DNA of 20,243 nt from Pseudomonadota bacterium (lineage in GTDB: Bacteria; Pseudomonadota; Gammaproteobacteria; Burkholderiales; Burkholderiaceae): assembly GCA_021783435.1 (NCBI GenBank), contig JAJXUC010000063.1:1-20243 (forward strand), in the 5' to 3' direction. The notes beneath the pieces are model-generated. The model was given only the letters and a program-made list of their open reading frames with translations, made no database searches and was not told the DNA's origin. The position numbers and the translations under genes were made by a program. Each line of letters starts with the position of its first letter. The stretch's first letter is position 1. Positions 7,842-15,546 of the stretch are shown piece after piece.

Positions 7842-9554
7842 ATGTTGAAGCACCCCGAAACCAAATACCGCCCGATGCCGCCAGTGGGCCTGAAGGACCG
7901 CACCTGGCCGGATCAGGTCATCAGCAAACCGCCCATCTGGATGAGCACCGATCTGCGCGACGGTAACCAGGCGCTGTTCGAACCGATGGACGCGCAGCGC
8001 AAGATGCGCATGTTCAAGCTGCTGTGCGGCATCGGCGTCAAGCAGATCGAGGTGGCCTTCCCCTCGGCCTCGCAGACGGACTTCGACTTCGTGCGCGCAC
8101 TCATCGAGGACAACCACATCCCCGACGACGTCACCATCGAGGTGCTGACGCAGGCGCGCGAAGACCTCATTCGCCGCAGCTTCGAGTCGCTGCGTGGCGC
8201 CAAGCAGGCCATCGTGCATGTGTACAACGCCACGGCGCCGAACTTCCGCCGCATCGTGTTCAACGTCGACGAGGCCGGCTGCACCCAGATCGCGGTCAAC
8301 GCCGCCACGCTCATCAAGCAACTCGCCGCCGAGCAGCCCGAGACGCAGTGGACCTTCCAGTACAGCCCGGAGGTGTTCAGCGGCACCGAACTGCCGTTCG
8401 CGGTGTCGGTGTGCAATGCCGTGACCGAGGTCTGGCAGCCCACGCCCGAGCACAAGATCATTTTCAATCTGCCGGCCACGGTGGAGATGAGCACGCCCAA
8501 TGTCTACGCCGACCAGATCGAGTGGATGCACCGCCACCTGCACCGGCGCGACAGCATCGTCCTGTCCGTACATCCGCACAACGACCGCGGCTGCGCCGTG
8601 GCGGCGGCTGAACTGGCGGTGATGGCCGGAGCCGACCGTGTCGAAGGTTGCCTGTTCGGCAACGGCGAGCGCACCGGCAATGTCGACCTCGTCACCCTGG
8701 CGCTGAACCTGTATTCCCAAGGCATCCATCCCGGGCTGGACTTCTCCAACATCAATGCCGTCGCCCGCGCCGTGGAAGACTGCAACCAGCTCCCCATCCA
8801 CCCGCGTCATCCCTATGTGGGCGATCTGGTGTTCACCGCCTTCTCCGGTTCGCACCAGGACGCCATCAAAAAGGGCTTTGCGGCGCAGAAGGCCACGACG
8901 ATGTGGGAGGTCCCCTACCTGCCGGTGGATCCGGCCGACCTCGGCCGCGCCTACGACTCGGTCATTCGTGTCAACAGCCAGTCGGGCAAGGGTGGCATCG
9001 CCTACCTGCTGGAGTCGGCATACGGTCTGGTCATGCCGCGCCGCCTGCAGGTGGAATTCAGCGGCGTGGTGCAACAGCACACCGACGCCACGGGCCTGGA
9101 GGTCACGGCACAGGAGCTGTGGGCCATGTTCGAGCGGACCTATGTGAAGGCCGAGGAGCCGCTGCGCTATGTGACCCACCACCTCACCGAGCACGGCCAG
9201 CAGCAGGGCATTCGGGTGGAGCTGGAGGTGGACGGCCGGCGCATCTCGCTGCGCGGCGAGGGCAACGGCCCGATCGACGCCGCCGTGCGGGCGCTGCACC
9301 TGCCGCTGGTGGTGCAAAGCTATGAGGAGCGCGCGCTGGGCCTGGGTTCAGGCGCCCGCGCCGTGGCCATGGTGGAAGTGGCGATGGAGAGCATGACGGC
9401 CTCGACCTTCGGCGTCGGCATCGATCCGAACATCGTCACGGCCTCCATCCGGGCCATCGTCTCCGGCGCCAACCGGCTGCTGCAACGTGCCGACCTGGCT
9501 GAGCGTGAGGCCTTGCTCAAGGGGCTGCAGGCCAAGCTCAAGGCTGTGGCCTGA
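7842..9554 (+). CDS. leuA: 2-isopropylmalate synthase
   Basis: The 570-aa enzyme condenses acetyl-CoA with 2-oxoisovalerate to 2-isopropylmalate, the committed step of leucine synthesis, in the cytosol. The N-terminal HMGL-like TIM barrel (about residues 30-310) shows [11 protein letters not shown] (R39-D40, catalytic and metal region), SVHPHNDRG with metal ligands H244 and H246, and [11 protein letters not shown]. The C-terminal third carries the LeuA allosteric dimer domain for leucine feedback (about residues 430-565), ending in [21 protein letters not shown] and a final helix. The length fits the long-type LeuA (about 550-575 aa). ATG 7842 with GGAG 9 bases upstream and the typical [14 protein letters not shown] start decide the N-terminus. 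No other leu or ilv gene lies in the window, so it stands alone, probably under the leader described upstream. Confidence 0.97.
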   Translation: MLKHPETKYRPMPPVGLKDRTWPDQVISKPPIWMSTDLRDGNQALFEPMDAQRKMRMFKLLCGIGVKQIEVAFPSASQTDFDFVRALIEDNHIPDDVTIEVLTQAREDLIRRSFESLRGAKQAIVHVYNATAPNFRRIVFNVDEAGCTQIAVNAATLIKQLAAEQPETQWTFQYSPEVFSGTELPFAVSVCNAVTEVWQPTPEHKIIFNLPATVEMSTPNVYADQIEWMHRHLHRRDSIVLSVHPHNDRGCAVAAAELAVMAGADRVEGCLFGNGERTGNVDLVTLALNLYSQGIHPGLDFSNINAVARAVEDCNQLPIHPRHPYVGDLVFTAFSGSHQDAIKKGFAAQKATTMWEVPYLPVDPADLGRAYDSVIRVNSQSGKGGIAYLLESAYGLVMPRRLQVEFSGVVQQHTDATGLEVTAQELWAMFERTYVKAEEPLRYVTHHLTEHGQQQGIRVELEVDGRRISLRGEGNGPIDAAVRALHLPLVVQSYEERALGLGSGARAVAMVEVAMESMTASTFGVGIDPNIVTASIRAIVSGANRLLQRADLAEREALLKGLQAKLKAVA

Positions 9555-9560
9555 ACAGGC

Positions 9561-9591
9561 TCCGGGGGCGCTGCGGCGCGGCACCCCCGGA
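9561..9591. terminator. Shared hairpin between convergent leuA and fabA
   Basis: A perfect 8-bp inverted repeat TCCGGGGG (9561-9568) / CCCCCGGA (9584-9591) with a 15-nt loop fills nearly all of the 40-bp gap between the two convergent stop codons. Its symmetry suits a bidirectional terminator. No T-tract follows on either strand, so termination strength is uncertain. Confidence 0.55.
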
Positions 9592-9594
9592 TGG

Positions 9595-10110
9595 TCAGAA
9601 CCCTTCGGTGGACGTGAACAAGCCGACGCGCAGGTCCTTGGCGGTATAGATCTCGCGGCCGTCGACCGCCATCACGCCGTCGCCGATGCCCATCACCAGA
9701 CGGTGATTGATCACGCGCTTGAGGTTGATGTGGTAGGTCACCTTCCTGGCCGTCGGCAGCACCTGGCCGGTGAACTTCACCTCGCCCACGCCCAGCGCCC
9801 GGCCCCGCCCGGGCGCGCCCATCCAACCCAGATAGAAACCCACCAGTTGCCACATCGCGTCCAGGCCGAGGCACCCGGGCATGACCGGGTCGCCCTCGAA
9901 ATGGCAGCTAAAAAACCACAGCTCGGGCCGGATGTCGAGTTCGGCGAGGATCTCGCCCTTGCCATAGCTCCCACCGTGGTCGGCGATGTGAACGACGCGG
10001 TCCATCATCAGCATGTGGTCGAGCGGCAGTTGGGCGTTGCCGGGGCCGAACAACTTGCCGTGGCCGCAGGCCACGAGTTCGTCGCGGGTGTAGGAGGACT
10101 GGGGTTTCAT
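9595..10110 (-). CDS. fabA: 3-hydroxydecanoyl-[acyl carrier protein] dehydratase/isomerase FabA
   Basis: The 171-aa bifunctional hot-dog-fold enzyme dehydrates 3-hydroxydecanoyl-ACP and isomerises trans-2- to cis-3-decenoyl-ACP, the branch point for anaerobic unsaturated fatty acid synthesis. The catalytic His is H70 in [15 protein letters not shown] and the catalytic Asp is D84 in [12 protein letters not shown], the same numbering as in E. coli FabA (172 aa), which fixes the start at 10110. Its usual partner FabB is not next to it: downstream is convergent leuA, so it appears monocistronic here. It is divergent from ruvA with 97 bp between them. No frameshift or missing residue is seen. Confidence 0.97.
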   Translation of the reverse strand: MKPQSSYTRDELVACGHGKLFGPGNAQLPLDHMLMMDRVVHIADHGGSYGKGEILAELDIRPELWFFSCHFEGDPVMPGCLGLDAMWQLVGFYLGWMGAPGRGRALGVGEVKFTGQVLPTARKVTYHINLKRVINHRLVMGIGDGVMAVDGREIYTAKDLRVGLFTSTEGF

Positions 10111-10207
10111 GGGTGCAGGTGCAACGAAACCTTGCAGTTTAGTGGGCCCGGGCTGCTGCCGGCCGCTTCGGTGGGCCGGATCCGGCCGGGCTGCTAAAGT
10201 CCCCGGC
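10111..10207. promoter_or_regulatory. fabA-ruvA divergent intergenic region with palindrome and direct repeats
   Basis: This 97-bp spacer must carry both start regions. It holds a perfect 14-bp palindrome GGCCGGATCCGGCC (10174-10187) and a 10-bp direct repeat CCGGGCTGCT at 10148-10157 and 10186-10195. No confident -35/-10 pair can be assigned on either strand. The repeats may be regulator sites or simply GC-rich chance. Confidence 0.35.
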
Positions 10208-10786
10208 ATGATCGGACGCATTCACGGCACCCTGCTGGACAAGACGCCGCCGCAACTCCTGGTGGACTGCGCCGGAGTCGGCTATGAGATTGACGTTCCC
10301 ATGAGCACGCTCTACGGGCTGCCCGCGGTGGGCCAGCCCGTGACCCTGTTGACGTATCTGGCCGTGCGCGAGGACGCGCACCAGCTCTACGGTTTCGCCA
10401 CCGCACAGGAGCGGGAAGCGTTTCGCGCGCTCATCAGGATTTCCGGCGTGGGCGCGCGCATCGCCCTGGCGGTGCTGTCGGGTTTGAGCGTGAACGAGTT
10501 GGCGCAGGCGATCGCCGCGCAAGACCCGGCGCGGCTCACGCGCGTACCCGGCATCGGCAAGAAAACCGCTGAGCGGCTGTTGCTGGAGTTGCGCGGCAAG
10601 CTCGGCCCCGACCTCGGACGTCCGGTGGGCACCATCGCCGCCCCAGGCCATGCCGACGTGCTGCAGGCACTGCTGGCACTCGGATATTCCGAGCGTGAAG
10701 CCAGCGCCACGGTCGCCAAGCTGCCGGTCGACAGCGGCGTTGACGACGGCATTCGCCAAGCGCTCAAAGCACTGGCCAAGGGCTGA
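10208..10786 (+). CDS. ruvA: Holliday junction branch migration protein RuvA
   Basis: The 192-aa subunit binds four-way junctions as tetramers and loads RuvB rings for branch migration in recombination and repair. The N-terminal OB-fold begins [10 protein letters not shown]; the acidic pin is visible as E55-D56 in [12 protein letters not shown]; two helix-hairpin-helix motifs follow ([14 protein letters not shown] at 78-91, [16 protein letters not shown] at 113-128); a flexible linker leads to the C-terminal domain III (about 147-192; [12 protein letters not shown]) that contacts RuvB. Length is normal. The ATG at 10208 is the conserved family start; a longer in-frame extension would run into the fabA promoter and is rejected. 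ruvB follows after 21 bp in the same operon; ruvC is not in the window. Confidence 0.97.
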   Translation: MIGRIHGTLLDKTPPQLLVDCAGVGYEIDVPMSTLYGLPAVGQPVTLLTYLAVREDAHQLYGFATAQEREAFRALIRISGVGARIALAVLSGLSVNELAQAIAAQDPARLTRVPGIGKKTAERLLLELRGKLGPDLGRPVGTIAAPGHADVLQALLALGYSEREASATVAKLPVDSGVDDGIRQALKALAKG

Positions 10787-10807
10787 GCGGGCGCGGGCAC
10801 ATCCACC

Positions 10808-11857
10808 ATGAGCATTCAGGCCGACAACTTCGACACCGCGCGCGTCATCAGCCCGGCGCCCGCCTCGCCGCAGGAGGAAGCGGTGGAACGCGCGCTGCGT
10901 CCGCAGGTGCTGGCCGACTACATCGGCCAGGTCAAGGTCCGCGAGCAGCTCGACATCTTCATGAGCGCGGCGAAAAAGCGCGGCGAGGCGCTGGACCATG
11001 TCCTGCTGTTCGGCCCGCCGGGACTGGGCAAGACCACGCTGGCGCACATCATCGCCCGCGAAATGGGTGTGAACCTGCGCTCCACTTCGGGACCGGTGCT
11101 GGAGCGCGCGGGCGACCTGGCGGCGCTGCTGACCAATCTCGAACGCAACGACGTGCTGTTCATCGACGAGATCCACCGTCTCTCGCCCGTGGTCGAGGAG
11201 ATTCTCTACCCCGCGCTGGAGGACTACCAGATCGACATCATGATCGGCGAGGGCCCGGGGGCGCGCAGCGTGAAAATCGACCTGCAGCCCTTCACCCTGG
11301 TGGGCGCCACGACGCGGGCCGGCATGCTCACCAACCCGCTGCGCGACCGCTTCGGCATCGTTTCGAGGCTGGAGTTCTACACCACCGAAGAGCTCACCAC
11401 CATCGTGCAGCGCTCGGCGGCCTTGCTGCAGGCACAGATCGAGCAGGACGGGGCCCTCGAGATCGCCCGCCGCTCACGCGGCACACCGCGCATCGCCAAC
11501 CGTCTGCTGCGCCGCGTGCGCGATTACGCCGAGGTGCGGGCCGATGGCCGCATCGCCCGCCATGTGGCCGATGCGGCGCTGAAGATGCTGGACGTGGACC
11601 CTCTCGGTTTCGACCTGATGGACCGCAAACTGCTGGAGGCCATCGTCCACCGCTTCGGTGGCGGGCCGGTGGGGCTGGACAATCTGGCCGCCGCCATCGG
11701 GGAGGAGCGCGACACCATCGAAGACGTGATCGAGCCCTTCCTCATCCAGCATGGCTACATCCAGCGCACCCCGCGCGGCCGCATCGCCAGCCCGGCCACT
11801 TATGCCCACCTGGGCCTGGCGGCACCGCGCGCCCCGGGCGACTTGTTCGGCGGCTGA
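10808..11857 (+). CDS. ruvB: Holliday junction branch migration helicase RuvB
   Basis: The 349-aa AAA+ motor protein forms hexameric rings that pump DNA through RuvA-bound Holliday junctions. Visible parts: an N-terminal segment with QVLADYIGQ, Walker [10 protein letters not shown] (about 69-77), Walker [10 protein letters not shown] (D120-E121), the sensor-1 region LVGATTRAG (about 164-172), and the [14 protein letters not shown] segment (about 178-191). The C-terminal winged-helix domain includes [29 protein letters not shown] and ends with a typical YIQRTPRGR stretch. Length and motif set are fully normal. It is co-transcribed with ruvA, and a strong hairpin begins 5 bases after its stop codon. 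Confidence 0.98.
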   Translation: MSIQADNFDTARVISPAPASPQEEAVERALRPQVLADYIGQVKVREQLDIFMSAAKKRGEALDHVLLFGPPGLGKTTLAHIIAREMGVNLRSTSGPVLERAGDLAALLTNLERNDVLFIDEIHRLSPVVEEILYPALEDYQIDIMIGEGPGARSVKIDLQPFTLVGATTRAGMLTNPLRDRFGIVSRLEFYTTEELTTIVQRSAALLQAQIEQDGALEIARRSRGTPRIANRLLRRVRDYAEVRADGRIARHVADAALKMLDVDPLGFDLMDRKLLEAIVHRFGGGPVGLDNLAAAIGEERDTIEDVIEPFLIQHGYIQRTPRGRIASPATYAHLGLAAPRAPGDLFGG

Positions 11858-11862
11858 TGTTC

Positions 11863-11890
11863 GGCAGCGGATGCGGCACCCTCCGCTGCC
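11863..11890 (+). terminator. Hairpin after ruvB
   Basis: A perfect 9-bp stem GGCAGCGGA (11863-11871) / TCCGCTGCC (11882-11890) with a 10-nt loop starts 5 bases past the ruvB stop. No T-run follows, so it may act as a weak or Rho-assisted terminator or as an mRNA 3'-end stabiliser. The remaining 136 bp to the next gene's stop codon hold nothing I recognise. Confidence 0.55.
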
Positions 11891-12026
11891 GCACCCGCGC
11901 CGCCTGGCCGAAAGCACAGCGAGCACATTGGCCGCGCGCCAAGGCCTGTTCACGTCCTTGCCGCACGCGTTGCCCCCAGCCGGGGTGGCCGCGAGGCGCA
12001 GGGCGCAGGCAAGGTCGAACCCTGGC

Positions 12027-13376
12027 CTAGAACGCAACGAAACCGTAATCGCTCGGGATCTGCACCTGCTGGATGCCGGTACCGATCGTGCGCCCGTAGA
12101 AGAACGGCAACCCCAGATCCACCTGGCCTGTGATGGCCGCCGTGCCCCCAAGCGCCGGGAGCGCGGCATTGCCCGTCTGGAACATGGCGTCAGCGTTGGC
12201 GATGGTGATGCTGGTGCTCGACGATGCCGACCCCGAACTCAACTGCAACGCCACGTTCGCCGCAGGGCTCGGGCAATAGAAACCGCTGGAGCGTGTGCAG
12301 GCCGGCAGGCTCAGCGCGGTGTAATAACCGTTGGAGCCGCTGTCGATGAAGCCGGTGCCGTTGCTACCGTTGACCGCAATCGGCAAGTTGCCGTAGCGGT
12401 CGAGCGCAAATATCTGCGAGCCTGCGGGCAATTGGTTGTTGTTCGCCGTGTTGATGCCGAAGATCAGCACGCCGGTGGCCGATTGCGAGCCCCAGGGCAG
12501 CGAGGCGGCTGGCAAGGTCAGGATGCTGCCGTTGTTGTAGCCGGCCGGAAAAGCCGCAATCGGATTGATGGCTTGCTGGGCATAGCTGGCGCTGGTTTCC
12601 GTGCAGGTGCCGCCATTGCAATCGTAGTAGACGCCGGGGCTGGGCGTGCCACGCGCGGTATACAGCGATGGAGAAAGGGTGCATGCGTAGCCGCAGTCGT
12701 ACTGAAAATTACTGATGCCGACAATACCGTTGACCACGCTGCTCAACTGGGCAGAAAAATCAGGTCCCTGGTTCTGGCAGGCTTGTGGCGCCGTTGGAGG
12801 GATGCTGGCGTCCCCGATGATCTCGATCGGAATCGCCCCGCCGGTGCTCAAGCCCCCGATCTGCACCAGGGCCGAGCGCATGCTGCCCCAGGTGTAGCCC
12901 GAGGCGAACTGGGCGCAGGCCGCGAGCTCGCCTCCTGTGCCGGTGGTCACGGCCGGCAGGTTCAGACTATTGAGCGTAGGGCTGGCGAACAGGCGCAGTC
13001 CGGCGGAGCCGGTGTCGACCAGCACGTCGGGAATGTTGACGCAACTGTTCGTGCCGTTGCAGACCGTCACCGTGACATAGGGTGTGTTGGCGGTATTCGA
13101 ACCGGTACTTGCGAGCTGCAGGACGCTGACCGGCACGACGTTGGGCCCGCTCGGCGGATTCGCCAGGCCGACGGGTGGATTTCTGGTCGCGGGCGGGTCG
13201 CTTGGGGCACTGCCGCCGCCACCTCCTCCGCAGCCCGCCAACAAAACCGCAATAGTCAGCGCGGCACCCAAAGCCAGGCGGCGCAAGACCACAGCCCCAC
13301 CGATCGGCGCAACCTCGCACCATGCGCCACGATGACCCTCCCGCGACGCGTGCCATGTCCGAGTCAACGCCCTCAT
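12027..13376 (-). CDS. DUF3443-family lipoprotein with two aspartic-protease-like motifs
   Basis: The 449-aa exported protein has a hydrophobic segment ending in LLAGC, then six glycines, a lipoprotein tether common in Burkholderiales. The mature domain has DVLVDTGSAGLRLF (D121) and, about 220 residues later, GFIDSGSNGYY (D345), the paired D(T/S)GS motifs of pepsin-like aspartic proteases, plus SVVNGIVGISNF between them. The family is DUF3443 by recall; its biochemical role is unknown, so a protease is inference. The ATG at 13376 overlaps the TGA of the upstream gene as ATGA and has AGGG 8 bases upstream, supporting coupled translation. That start gives an unusually long 49-residue leader before the lipid Cys; GTG 13292 or TTG 13286 would give a normal signal of about 19-21 residues. 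Confidence 0.85.
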   Translation of the reverse strand: MRALTRTWHASREGHRGAWCEVAPIGGAVVLRRLALGAALTIAVLLAGCGGGGGGSAPSDPPATRNPPVGLANPPSGPNVVPVSVLQLASTGSNTANTPYVTVTVCNGTNSCVNIPDVLVDTGSAGLRLFASPTLNSLNLPAVTTGTGGELAACAQFASGYTWGSMRSALVQIGGLSTGGAIPIEIIGDASIPPTAPQACQNQGPDFSAQLSSVVNGIVGISNFQYDCGYACTLSPSLYTARGTPSPGVYYDCNGGTCTETSASYAQQAINPIAAFPAGYNNGSILTLPAASLPWGSQSATGVLIFGINTANNNQLPAGSQIFALDRYGNLPIAVNGSNGTGFIDSGSNGYYTALSLPACTRSSGFYCPSPAANVALQLSSGSASSSTSITIANADAMFQTGNAALPALGGTAAITGQVDLGLPFFYGRTIGTGIQQVQIPSDYGFVAF

Positions 13377-13873
13377 GGCTGCAACCCTGCGATGTCGAAG
13401 CCCGCGGGCACGAGCGACGGCACCCAGGCGACGCCGTAGAAATTGCGCATGCGGCCGAAGCTGTGCACGACGATGTCATTGCCATGCATGACCGATGCGG
13501 TCAAGCCCAGGCCGGCACGTGGCCGGCCTTGGACGAAGGGGGCGAAATACTGACCGAGCAATTGCTGCAGGTCGGGCTTGAACGGCCCGCGCCAGGTGAT
13601 GGCGAACACGGGGCCGGGGGCGGCGGCGTACTCCGTGACGCTGGCACCCTGCGGGGTCTGAATCGATTGGGCTTGCACCGACAAGGCCGCTGCGGGGGCG
13701 CTGGCCGAAGCGGCCTTCGCTGCCAGACGCGTGCCGGGCACCGCGGCGATGGGGGTTCCGTCCTGTACCGCGGCCGACAACGGCCGGCCAAGACCGGCAT
13801 CGGCAGGTGTGCTGCCAAGGATAAGGACGAGGCCGACGGCCATGCCCAGGGGAACAACAAGACGCATGCTCAT
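13373..13873 (-). CDS. Secreted DUF2844-family protein
   Basis: The 166-aa exported protein has a signal peptide from about residue 1 to 26 (hydrophobic LVVPLGMAVGLVLILG, cleavage near ADA). After a low-complexity Ala-rich stretch, the core reads SVTEYAAAPGPVFAITWRGP (79-97) followed by DLQQLLGQYF, the conserved DUF2844 block, and ends with RNFYGVAWVPSLVPAGF. Function is unknown. Two starts are close together (ATG 13873 and 13867), neither with a clear ribosome site; a longer GTG/ATG extension upstream lacks a signal peptide and is rejected. Its stop overlaps the start of the DUF3443 gene by 4 bp. I recall these two families as frequent neighbours in Burkholderiales, which suggests a joint periplasmic or surface role. 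Confidence 0.82.
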   Translation of the reverse strand: MSMRLVVPLGMAVGLVLILGSTPADAGLGRPLSAAVQDGTPIAAVPGTRLAAKAASASAPAAALSVQAQSIQTPQGASVTEYAAAPGPVFAITWRGPFKPDLQQLLGQYFAPFVQGRPRAGLGLTASVMHGNDIVVHSFGRMRNFYGVAWVPSLVPAGFDIAGLQP

Positions 13874-14176
13874 GCTGAAAAATCGCTTGGTGGTGGGTTC
13901 GATGCCAGGCTCTGCGTCAGAAACCCTGCGCCATACCGCAGGAACAGGACCGAGTTCCGTACCGAGTTCGCTTGGCAACTCAAAGAGGTCATTGCATCAC
14001 AATGCAGCCTAGCAGCCATTCCGGCTCGTCATGGGGCACGGCCGCGCGGCGGGGATGGACTGCTCACCGCATCGCCGTGGCGCCGATTGCACATGAACAG
14101 CGGTCGACGGTGCCCATCGCCTGCTTGTCGAGGAAGCCTGGCCGGTGCCTTGGCCCGGCGCCGGCACCCGGGGACA
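13874..14176. promoter_or_regulatory. 303-bp gap upstream of the DUF2844/DUF3443 pair
   Basis: No gene is supported here. Nearest the DUF2844 start lies a direct repeat ACCGAGTTC at 13949-13957 and 13961-13969 (12-bp period, about one helical turn). Farther up is a short palindrome TGCAT-CACA-ATGCA (13993-14006). These lie 76-133 bp before the start codon, where regulator sites are expected. No convincing -35/-10 pair is visible on the minus strand. Confidence 0.35.
14144..14168 (-). terminator. Possible hairpin after the histidine phosphatase gene
   Basis: An inverted repeat GGTGCC (14144-14149) / GGCACC (14163-14168) with a GC-rich 13-nt loop starts 8 bases beyond the phosphatase stop on the minus strand. 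There is no T-run, so this is a weak terminator call. Confidence 0.3.
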
Positions 14177-14821
14177 TCAACCCAGGGCTTCGTCCAGACC
14201 ACTGTCCAGATGCCCGCCGTCGTTCCAGCCCACCAGGGTCATGCGGCCCTCGGCGACCAGCACGCGGTTGATGGCGGCATTGCGCAACTCCCAGGTGCGC
14301 GGCGCATGCAGGTCCTGGCTGGTGGCGCAGCGGTGCAGGCAGTCGAGCACCCCGCCGTGGCTGACGATGACCACCGTTTGCCCCGCATGGTTCGCCGCGA
14401 TGCGCAGCACGGTGGTGGTGACGCGGGCGTAGAAGTCATCCAGCCGCTCGCCTCCGGGTGCGGCGAAGCTCGGGTCGCGCTTGCGCCAACGCTCGCAGGC
14501 CTCGGGGTGGATGGCTTGCAATTGCGCGAAGCTGGACCCTTCGAAGGCACCGAAGGCACGCTCGCGCAGACCCGCGTCGGTGTGCACAGGCAGGCCATGG
14601 GCTTGGGCGATGGACTGGGCGGTTTCAAGGGCGCGCAACAAGTCGCTGGCATAGATGGCCTGGATGTCCGTATCGGCCAGGGCGGCGGCCACCGCCCGGG
14701 CTTGGCCGTGGCCTTGTGCACTCAGGGTGATGTTCGTGTGCCCTTGGATGCGGGCGTCGCGATTCCACTCGGTTTCGCCGTGGCGAATGAGCAGCAGCAG
14801 GGTGGCTTGGTCCTGGAACAT
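14177..14821 (-). CDS. Histidine phosphatase family protein (phosphoglycerate mutase-like)
   Basis: The 214-aa member of the branch-2-like histidine phosphatase/phosphoglycerate mutase superfamily carries the catalytic RHGET motif (R13-H14) at the N-terminus, YASDLLRALETAQ with R63, the acidic residue E87 in LRERAFGAFEG, and the second histidine H155 in IVSHGGVLD. These residues form the phosphohistidine active site, so the enzyme is expected to be active. The substrate is not readable: such proteins may be GpmB-like, alpha-ribazole phosphatases or phosphoserine phosphatases. ATG 14821 is preferred over an upstream in-frame GTG (14845) because RHGET then sits at the usual distance; no ribosome site is obvious for either. 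It lies downstream of the nested inverted repeat that separates it from the pagL-like gene. Confidence 0.9.
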   Translation of the reverse strand: MFQDQATLLLLIRHGETEWNRDARIQGHTNITLSAQGHGQARAVAAALADTDIQAIYASDLLRALETAQSIAQAHGLPVHTDAGLRERAFGAFEGSSFAQLQAIHPEACERWRKRDPSFAAPGGERLDDFYARVTTTVLRIAANHAGQTVVIVSHGGVLDCLHRCATSQDLHAPRTWELRNAAINRVLVAEGRMTLVGWNDGGHLDSGLDEALG

Positions 14822-14853
14822 GCGCGCATGGTAGAGGCAGCGCACGAAGGGCG

Positions 14854-14948
14854 GCGCATCAAGGCGCCGACAGGCTGCTGCGGTTGCGACCGCGCGGAAG
14901 CGGAACCGAGGCTGGCAACCGCCCGATCAGGCGGCCGCCTTGATGCGC
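14854..14948. repeat. Nested inverted repeat, 95 bp
   Basis: The outer arms GCGCATCAAGGCG (14854-14866) and CGCCTTGATGCGC (14936-14948) are a perfect 13-bp inverted repeat. Inside them an 8-bp inverted repeat GCGGTTGC (14880-14887) / GCAACCGC (14915-14922) is nested, with a 27-nt apical region. One outer arm abuts the stop codon of the pagL-like gene (14949). The transcript would fold into a long two-part stem. It could terminate the efflux-pagL mRNA, be a structured RNA, or be a small mobile palindromic unit; the sequence does not decide. Confidence 0.7.
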
Positions 14949-15494
14949 TCAGTCGACGTGATAGGCCACGCGCAATTGCAGGTAGTCCTGCCCCGGGTTG
15001 GGGAATTTGATATCGGCGTTGGAGTAGTGGGTGAGGCGCAGGCCCAGCGTCCAGGGAGTGCTGGCGAAGCGGTGGAACACACCGATGGAGTCGCCGAACT
15101 GGTAGGCGGTGGAGATGCGTTTGTCGCCGATATAGGTGCCGGAAAACACATTCGCACCAATGCCGAACTCGATGCCCGATTGCGGCGTGAGCCACCAGCG
15201 CGCGATGGGCGTCAGCCCGAGATGCCACAGCGACGGGTGGCCCGAGCCCGAAGGCCCGGTGGCCTGGCCCACCGATCCCTCCAGGCTGAGGTCGAGCCGG
15301 CTATGGGCAAAGTCGTGCATCCAGAACGGATCGGCCTGGTAGGCCAGGGTGGCGTTGTGATAGCCCCGGTAGGCGCCCCAGAGCGCGGACAGTTCGGAAG
15401 CCCGGGCCTGCGCCAGACAGGTGGCCGCCAGCAGCCAGGCCAGCAGCGCGTGGCGCGAAAAGTCGTAGGCACGGGAAGCGGGTGATGGGCGCAT
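14949..15494 (-). CDS. PagL-like lipid A 3-O-deacylase (acyloxyacyl hydrolase)
   Basis: The 181-aa outer-membrane beta-barrel enzyme would remove the 3-O-linked acyl chain from lipid A. A signal peptide ends near AQARA (about residue 32). The last strands contain LTHYSNADIKFPNPGQDYLQL, in which H156 and S158 match the PagL catalytic His and Ser. The acidic third member, Glu140 in Pseudomonas PagL, aligns at the same spacing with D170 here. Short alternating hydrophobic strands fill the middle, as in 8-strand barrels. The C-terminus ends in VD rather than an aromatic residue. ATG 15494 is chosen for the signal peptide; ATG 15533 would add 13 residues. It starts 52 bp after the EmrB-like stop, so it may share the efflux transcript. 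Confidence 0.82.
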   Translation of the reverse strand: MRPSPASRAYDFSRHALLAWLLAATCLAQARASELSALWGAYRGYHNATLAYQADPFWMHDFAHSRLDLSLEGSVGQATGPSGSGHPSLWHLGLTPIARWWLTPQSGIEFGIGANVFSGTYIGDKRISTAYQFGDSIGVFHRFASTPWTLGLRLTHYSNADIKFPNPGQDYLQLRVAYHVD

Positions 15495-15546
15495 GACGAT
15501 GGTGTTTCGCGTGGATGGTGGTGAGCGGCGCATGAACCGCGCCGAC

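Noticed and set aside
7785..9317. Minus-strand frame of 510 codons opposite leuA
   Set aside because: Translation is His/Arg/Gly-rich and featureless, and leuA has full family motifs in the other strand.
10139..11176. Minus-strand frame opposite ruvA/ruvB
   Set aside because: Spans two well-identified genes and has no recognisable domain.
11751..15010. Plus-strand frames of 562 codons each (11751-13439 and 13322-15010)
   Set aside because: They run across gene borders, the ruvB 3' end and intergenic DNA opposite four recognisable minus-strand genes; composition is typical of mirror frames.
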